Assembly (NCBI GenBank): GCA_045585955.1
Contig: JAZMZK010000010.1
Coordinates: 6,164-70,163 of the forward strand
Source: SIG78 sp045585955
Lineage (GTDB): Bacteria > Verrucomicrobiota > Lentisphaeria > Victivallales > Victivallaceae
DNA length: 64,000 nt
Reading direction: 5' to 3'
In this document: piece by piece, positions 58,818 through 64,000 of the stretch
Position numbering within the stretch: the stretch's first letter is position 1
How the letters are laid out: each line of letters opens with the position of its first letter
The notes under the pieces: generated by a model
What the model was told of the DNA's origin: nothing
The model's input: the letters and a program-made list of their open reading frames with translations, nothing else
The model's database searches: none
Translations under genes and position numbers: made by a program

Positions 58818-61673
58818 ATGAAAAAATTTTTACTGTTGGTGCTGATGACCTTTGCGGCTGCCGTTTTTGCGGCAATGCCGGAAACTCTGACGCTGGTCAA
58901 AGACAAAAAAGTGCAATTCCGCGTGGTGATTCCCGACAATCCCGATTGGCCGACCAAACTGGCGGCAGAGGATCTGGTGAATTATACCCGTGAGGTTTTC
59001 AGTTCGCGGGCAAAGATCGTGCCGGAAAGTAAACTTGCTGCCGAAAAAGCCGACCTTATAAATATACACCTCGGCTGGAGCAAATATACGCAGAAATTTG
59101 AAAAAGAAATGCCCAAACCTTACGGTTTTCTGGTCAAATTTGTCGATGAAAAAAACATCGTTATCGGCGGCAGACTGCTGGTCAAAGATAACTACAACAC
59201 CCTTGACGGGGTGATTTACTTCCTCGAAAAATACCTCGGTTTGCGTATTCTTATGCCCGGAGAGTTGGGCACTGTCATACTGCACAAAGATAAAGACTGG
59301 GTGGTTCCGGCAAAGAGTTTCACCCGCGTAGCGGACTTCCCCGGCAGATCGTATTCCGGCGGTCACGGCCCGTTTTACCGGGGCGAAAAACTCCAGAAGA
59401 CCATTCACTGGACCCGCCGTGTGGGTATGACTGTATCGAATGTACTCAAGATGGTTCACAATGTCGGGAACCTGCTTGACCCTGAAATCTATATCAAGAG
59501 CCATCCCGAATTCTTCCCGCTGATTGACGGCAAACGCCGTTTCCCGAAAAAGACCGACCATCCGCATTGGAAACTTATGTATTGGGAACCCTGCTATACC
59601 GCTCCCGGCATTGCCGAAGAAACTGCCAAACGGGTGATCGAATTTTTCAAAAAGAACCCCAATTTGTATAACTGCTCGCTGGCAGTAAACGACAACGGCA
59701 ACATCTGCCGCTGCGAAAATTGTGCCCGAAAGAACGCCCATCTGCCCAAAGAATCCGAAAGCCAGAGCTATTACGAATGGGTCAACAAGGTGGTGGAAAT
59801 CGTCAAAAAAGAGTATCCCGACCGCTATTACGGCATCCTCAACTACTGGGTGACCAAAGATATGCCCAAAAATGTCAAACTTGATCCGGCGGTGGTGCCG
59901 ATGGTTTGCGAAGAATTCAAATTCTATGTTGACCCGATCTACCGTGCCCGTTTGGAAAAGCGTTTGCAGGAATGGGACAAAACCGCCTCCACGCTCGGCT
60001 GGTGGGATTATGGCTTTGAAGGCAGTTATCTTGTACCGATCTACAACCCCAAATTCAACGCCTCGTTCCTTAAAGAGCTTTATCACAAACACAATTTGCG
60101 TTATTACTTCTGCGAATGGAGCCCCGGTCCGGCATGGAAGAACAGTCCTGAAATCTACATGATGACCAAACTTTTGTGGGATATAAATCAGGATGCCGAT
60201 GCTTTGATTGACGAATGGTTCGAGCTTGCCGTAGGCAAAGAAGCGGCAGTGCCGTTCAAGAAATATTACGCTGTCTGGGAAAATTTCTGGACCAGCGAAG
60301 TAATCAAAACCAATTGGTTCCGTTCCCGCGGCGATAAGGAAATACCCTTCCTGCAACGCAGAGAGTGCCGTTATCTGGATGCCCTGACTTACGAAATGAT
60401 CGACGAAGCTCTGGAAGCCATCAATCAGACCGTTGAACTGGCTCCCGCCGGTAAAGAAAAAATGCGTGCCGAATTTTTCCGCGACTGGTATGTAAATGCC
60501 TACAACAAATACTATCTGCCTTATTTGAACGCTCGTGAACTCAATAAGATCGGCAGCAAAGCCAAAGGCAAACTCCTTTATAAATATACCTTTAATAAAG
60601 GTGTGGAAGAATGGGTTCCGTGGCATCACCGGAATATGACTCCCAAACTCACCTGGGATAAAACCGTTGGTTTCAGCGGCAAAGGTTCGCTCAAGTGCGA
60701 CCGCTCCGACAGTTTGCCGACCGGTATGGTCTGGTACCGCCGCCCGCTGAAATTCAAGCTCGAAGCCGGCAAGAACTATCGCTTTACAGCAATGGTGCGT
60801 GCCGAAAATATCGGCAAAGAGGATCATGCCCGCATGATCCTCTATCTGCCCAACGGCAAAAATTCAGTGCTGGGTAAGGAAGCAAGTACAGTAGGAGGCT
60901 CTTTGAGCTTTGAAAAAACACTTAAATATGATGTGCTTAAAGATGGCAAATGGCATAAGATCGAAGTCTTTATACCGGTACCCGCAACTGCATGGAAAGG
61001 CGATGTGCAGGGAGTAAACTGTCAGCTCGAAGCTCATACCGAAAAATACAACACCGTAGTCTGGTTCGATGACTACACCATCGAAGAGATCACCGATGCT
61101 GAACTTGATGCACTGCGCCGTCCGGAAATCAAAGCGGCTAAAAAAGTCAAGTCTTCCGGCAATATCACCGATCCGGCTACCGGCGAAGTCCTCGGCCCGG
61201 AACTGGTGACCGATGGCGATATGGAAATGCCCGAAACCACCGGCATCTGGCACAACAATCACACGCCCAAGGTCGGTGAAAAATCCACAAAGTTTGCCAA
61301 AAGCGGCAAGCGTTCACTGCATATAGTTTCCGACAGTAACGGCGATGGTATGCTGCAAATCATCAAGCCGATGGGCTGGGACGGGCTTTTCCAGGTAAGC
61401 CGGAAAGGGTTGCAGTTCGGCAAAACTTACAAAGTTCAGATCTGGGTCAAAAATATGAATCCCGCCCAATACGAAGAACTGCGTATTTACGGTACCAAAC
61501 TCAAGGGCAATCTCATTACCAAAGATAATGAATGGACAAAGTTTGAGTTTTACACCAAGTTTGACCAGAAAGTTGCCACGCCCTTTGTCTGCATTGGCTA
61601 CGGTTCAACAAAATGCAACAGCTTTTTTGATGATCTTTCTATAAGAGAAGTAATCAAACCGGCGGCAAAATAA
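58818..61673 (+). CDS. Exported DUF4838 protein with C-terminal carbohydrate-binding domains
   Basis: 951 residues from the ATG at 58818 (GAGGTG upstream). Signal peptide MKKFLLLVLMTFAAAVFAA. Residues 25-150 resemble the GH67-type N-terminal domain (WPTKLAAEDLVNYTREVF, LDGVIYFLEKYLGLRILMPGE). About 175-480 is the DUF4838 barrel, with YNCSLAVNDNGNICRCENC (its Cys cluster), YYGILNYW, VPMVCEEFKFYVDP and STLGWWDYGFEGSY. Two CBM4/9-like beta-sandwich domains follow (about 590-770 and 800-945; each starts with KYTFNKGVEEW- or DGDMEMPE-type strands). Predicted to act on or bind a uronic-acid-containing glycan. Second enzyme of the operon. Confidence 0.85.
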   Translation: MKKFLLLVLMTFAAAVFAAMPETLTLVKDKKVQFRVVIPDNPDWPTKLAAEDLVNYTREVFSSRAKIVPESKLAAEKADLINIHLGWSKYTQKFEKEMPKPYGFLVKFVDEKNIVIGGRLLVKDNYNTLDGVIYFLEKYLGLRILMPGELGTVILHKDKDWVVPAKSFTRVADFPGRSYSGGHGPFYRGEKLQKTIHWTRRVGMTVSNVLKMVHNVGNLLDPEIYIKSHPEFFPLIDGKRRFPKKTDHPHWKLMYWEPCYTAPGIAEETAKRVIEFFKKNPNLYNCSLAVNDNGNICRCENCARKNAHLPKESESQSYYEWVNKVVEIVKKEYPDRYYGILNYWVTKDMPKNVKLDPAVVPMVCEEFKFYVDPIYRARLEKRLQEWDKTASTLGWWDYGFEGSYLVPIYNPKFNASFLKELYHKHNLRYYFCEWSPGPAWKNSPEIYMMTKLLWDINQDADALIDEWFELAVGKEAAVPFKKYYAVWENFWTSEVIKTNWFRSRGDKEIPFLQRRECRYLDALTYEMIDEALEAINQTVELAPAGKEKMRAEFFRDWYVNAYNKYYLPYLNARELNKIGSKAKGKLLYKYTFNKGVEEWVPWHHRNMTPKLTWDKTVGFSGKGSLKCDRSDSLPTGMVWYRRPLKFKLEAGKNYRFTAMVRAENIGKEDHARMILYLPNGKNSVLGKEASTVGGSLSFEKTLKYDVLKDGKWHKIEVFIPVPATAWKGDVQGVNCQLEAHTEKYNTVVWFDDYTIEEITDAELDALRRPEIKAAKKVKSSGNITDPATGEVLGPELVTDGDMEMPETTGIWHNNHTPKVGEKSTKFAKSGKRSLHIVSDSNGDGMLQIIKPMGWDGLFQVSRKGLQFGKTYKVQIWVKNMNPAQYEELRIYGTKLKGNLITKDNEWTKFEFYTKFDQKVATPFVCIGYGSTKCNSFFDDLSIREVIKPAAK

Positions 61674-61684
61674 GAGTGAGATCT

Positions 61685-63628
61685 ATGCGTACGAACTTTA
61701 AATATGCTCTCTTTTACGACTTTCACACCCCGGTAACCATTCCGGGCGTGTGCAGTAAATTTGATGTGGAAGCCTTTACCGATCAGCTGCTGCGCTGCAA
61801 GGTGGATTTTCTCACCTGGCATGTGCGATGCAATCAGGGCGGAGCCTATTATTCCACCCGAACCGGTATTCAGCACCCCGGATTGGATTACGACTTTTTC
61901 GGGAAACTCGCCGAAGCGTGCAAACGCAAAAACATCCGTTTGAGTGCCTACTTCAACGCCGGTTTGAGCGATGAAGAATTGTTGCGTCACCCGGAATATA
62001 TGGCGATAAGTCCCGAAGGTTTGAGCTTGCGGGAAAACCGCAATTCCCCCTTTGTAAGGAGTGTATGCTACAATTCGCCCTTCCGTGAACATTTGTGCAA
62101 TATGGCGTTGGAAGTGGCAAAGAATTATCCGGTGGATGGATTTTTCTTTGACTGCCTTAAAGTCTATCCCTGCATTTGCCCGGTTTGCATGAAAAAGATG
62201 CAGGCTTTGAATATTGATTACCGCAACGAAAAGGCGTTGCGGGATTTCAACAGCCAAAGCTATGCAGAATTTGCTAAAATGCTGACCACTGCCATAAGAC
62301 AAATCAAGCCGGAAGCGTTGATGGTCTTCAACTGCGACGATAAAGAGCTGCTTTGCTCTGAACACAGCCACTTTGAGTGCGAGTGTCTGCCCACCAGCAG
62401 CTGGGGCTATGACTATCTGCCGTTGTATTCAAGGTACAACCGTTCGCTGGCGGGCGATGACCGGCAGGTGCTCAACATGACCGGCAGATTTTACAAGTGG
62501 GGCGATTTCGGCGGCTTGCGTCCGCAGGCAGCTTTGGAATACGATATGTTCTACGGCATTGCTCAAGGTTTACGCCCGGATATCGGCGGTCATTTCCACC
62601 CCCGGGGCGATATGGATATGGCAGTTTTTGACCGGATCCATGCGGTTTACAGCAAACTCCAGCAGTACGATGAATTTACTGAAGGTGCGGTCAACAATAA
62701 TGATATAGCTTTGGTCTTCGATAAAAATGCAGTCATGCCCGCAAAAGGGCTGGCACGGATGCTGGACGAATTGAAAATACAGTTCGATGCCGTTACCGAA
62801 TTCTGCGATTGGAGCAAGTACAAGCTGTTGATCCTTGCTGATGATTTATGTTTAAGCGGAAAAGGTCGGAAAAAACTGGACGATCATTTGCTATCCGGCA
62901 AAAAAGTCCTTGCCTTGGGCTCGGCGGCGTTGCAAGATGGCAAGTTCCCGGAAAACTTTCCCGCAAACTTCTGCGAAACAACCAGCTTTGAACCGGCATA
63001 CTTTGCCCCGGAAGGCGAATTGGCAAAAGATTTGCAGGATATGCCGCTGTCGGTCTACGCCAATACAACAGCAATGCAATGCAAAAGCAATGCAAAAAGT
63101 TTGATGAAAGTAGTCAAACCCTACATGAACTTTGGCTGGGATGGCTTGCGCAGCAATTTCTACAACGCTCCGGAGTGTGCGAGCGAATTTGATTTTATCG
63201 CTGCCAATAAGCAAGTTATCCAATGTGCTGGCAGTCTGGGAATGGGGTATTACAGCCGTGCACCCTATCAGCACCGGATCTTGCTGGGCAATATGCTCGA
63301 ACAGCTTTACGGAGAAACAAAAGTCAAGTGCCCGCAGCTGCCCAGTTTTGCCCGGATGGCGGTGCAAAGCGTACCCGGCGGCGAACTGCTGCACATAATG
63401 GCGTATGCCGCAGAAGCCCGGGGGTTGTGTGTTTCCATGGAAGATGCTGTAACAGTATGCGATCTGGTTATTGAGTACAAGTTGCCGGAAAATGCCAAAC
63501 TTGCTCAAGTCGTGCTGGCTCCTGACGGAAAAAATCTGGAGTTTGAAGTCAAAGGCAACAAAGCAGTTATCAAACTTGACCGTATGGATGGCTATGCGTT
63601 ATTGAAGATGGATTTTTCTGTTAAATAA
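61685..63628 (+). CDS. GHL6-like putative glycoside hydrolase
   Basis: 647 residues from the ATG at 61685; a GTG three codons earlier is possible but overlaps the likely ribosome site. Matches the hypothetical glycosyl hydrolase 6 pattern: FLTWHVRCNQGGAYYSTRTG, IQHPGLDYDFFGKLAEACKRKNIRLSAYFN, YPVDGFFFDCLKVYPCICPVCMKKM with an Asp-Cys strand end and Cys cluster, LMVFNCDDKE. Residues about 380-440 look like the amidotransferase-like trimerisation fold. No signal peptide, so a cytoplasmic enzyme is likely. Last gene of the operon. The stop codon lies within the direct repeat flanking MITE copy F. Confidence 0.83.
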   Translation: MRTNFKYALFYDFHTPVTIPGVCSKFDVEAFTDQLLRCKVDFLTWHVRCNQGGAYYSTRTGIQHPGLDYDFFGKLAEACKRKNIRLSAYFNAGLSDEELLRHPEYMAISPEGLSLRENRNSPFVRSVCYNSPFREHLCNMALEVAKNYPVDGFFFDCLKVYPCICPVCMKKMQALNIDYRNEKALRDFNSQSYAEFAKMLTTAIRQIKPEALMVFNCDDKELLCSEHSHFECECLPTSSWGYDYLPLYSRYNRSLAGDDRQVLNMTGRFYKWGDFGGLRPQAALEYDMFYGIAQGLRPDIGGHFHPRGDMDMAVFDRIHAVYSKLQQYDEFTEGAVNNNDIALVFDKNAVMPAKGLARMLDELKIQFDAVTEFCDWSKYKLLILADDLCLSGKGRKKLDDHLLSGKKVLALGSAALQDGKFPENFPANFCETTSFEPAYFAPEGELAKDLQDMPLSVYANTTAMQCKSNAKSLMKVVKPYMNFGWDGLRSNFYNAPECASEFDFIAANKQVIQCAGSLGMGYYSRAPYQHRILLGNMLEQLYGETKVKCPQLPSFARMAVQSVPGGELLHIMAYAAEARGLCVSMEDAVTVCDLVIEYKLPENAKLAQVVLAPDGKNLEFEVKGNKAVIKLDRMDGYALLKMDFSVK

Positions 63629-63862
63629 AAGCTCTGTTCCCAATATCGGTTGATTAACAGTAAAGATGTTGAATAAAATCTTTTCAAAACTTAAAGGGCA
63701 TTTATCTATTTGTGTAATAAATAGATAAATGCCAATAAAAGGTTTGGAAAAGGGTGATGGGGTTGGGGGAAGAGGGAAAGAACCTTTCCTCAAAAAGGTT
63801 TTTCCCTCTTTCCCAAGGCTCCCATATCAACCTTTATCGGGAACATAGCGTTAAATAAAAAG
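63620..63862. mobile_element. MITE-like repeat, copy F, with 11-bp flanking direct repeat
   Basis: Element 63631-63851. Ends GCTCTGTTCCCAATATCGGT and ACCTTTATCGGGAACATAGC form terminal inverted repeats. GTTAAATAAAA is present perfectly on both sides (63620-63630, 63852-63862) as an apparent target duplication. Internal hairpin GGCATTTATCTATTT / AAATAGATAAATGCC near 63699-63733, and a GGGAAAGAACC-type hairpin near 63772-63812. Same subfamily as copy A. Confidence 0.9.
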
Positions 63863-63873
63863 TTTTGAGTTAT

Positions 63874-64000
63874 GGATTTAGGGAATACTATACAGAGTTT
63901 TGCTGTTTTGCAGCGTACAAATGAAAATGTTTCAAATCACCCTTTTACCGGTTCAGCCCGGCACGATGGGGAGGTGCTGTTGACCATCGAAAATTCTGAC
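63874..64000 (+). CDS. Start of an unrecognised gene, cut by the window edge
   Basis: An open frame begins MDLGNTIQSFAVLQRTNENV and runs to the end of the window (42 codons), including GSARHDGEVLLTIENSD. No ribosome site is evident, and the fragment is too short to place in a family. It follows MITE copy F directly. Confidence 0.35.

Noticed and set aside
1..64000. tRNA or rRNA genes
   Set aside because: No cloverleaf with a GGTTCGA-type T-loop and matching acceptor stem, and no rRNA core sequence, was recognised in the gaps.

Overview
This 64 kb window looks like chromosomal DNA of a polysaccharide-degrading, Gram-negative-type bacterium of the PVC group. Lentisphaerota (Victivallis-like) is the best fit. 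That assignment is an inference from three things: many paralogous pseudopilin-like proteins with an almost constant FTLIELLVVIAIIAILA segment, a high density of large exported carbohydrate-active proteins, and LacI/AraC/GntR regulators. Only one stretch is clearly housekeeping (about 15.8-24.7 kb). The rest is catabolic and accessory.

Layout. 1-10.3 kb (+): pseudopilin (cut by the window edge), CBM9-like/TIM-barrel protein, LamG protein, giant LamG-LamG protein, second pseudopilin, DUF4434 protein, terminator. 10.4-15.6 kb (+): LacI regulator behind a near-consensus promoter with a CG-centred palindrome, pseudopilin, GH42-like exported protein. 15.7-24.7 kb: accD, SRP RNA, rph, dnaX-ybaB-recR, a repeat-rich gap, two tandem amidohydrolases (-), ispD. 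24.7-32.4 kb: LacI regulator divergent from esterase and GH4 genes, then an AraC/PocR regulator with two Gfo/Idh/MocA oxidoreductases on the minus strand. 32.6-38.3 kb (-): FAD oxidoreductase, pseudopilin, PatB-like aminotransferase, PcRGLX/YetA-like protein. 38.6-46.3 kb (+): MBL hydrolase, pyruvyltransferase-like protein, AraC regulator, pseudopilin, CBM9/DUF4091 protein, SASA esterase. 46.9-53.8 kb (-): GntR regulator, SSS symporter, pseudopilin, GHL10 protein. 54-56.7 kb: decayed transporter, Ntn hydrolase, AraC regulator. 56.8-63.6 kb (+): pseudopilin, alginate-lyase-like protein, DUF4838 protein, GHL6 protein. A partial gene runs off the right edge.

How it works together. Each catabolic unit repeats one plan: a one-component regulator, sometimes a transporter, one pseudopilin, and one or more large enzymes that mostly carry signal peptides. 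Seven pseudopilins are seen. None has the usual Gly before the prepilin cleavage site, and all end with a DGH-like motif. Two of them have leader peptides encoded by back-to-back perfect hairpins. A second theme is a family of six short (about 110-250 bp) interspersed elements with terminal inverted repeats, internal hairpins and, in three copies, 9-11 bp flanking direct repeats. They look like non-autonomous MITE-type elements. No transposase, CRISPR array, rRNA or tRNA was recognised.
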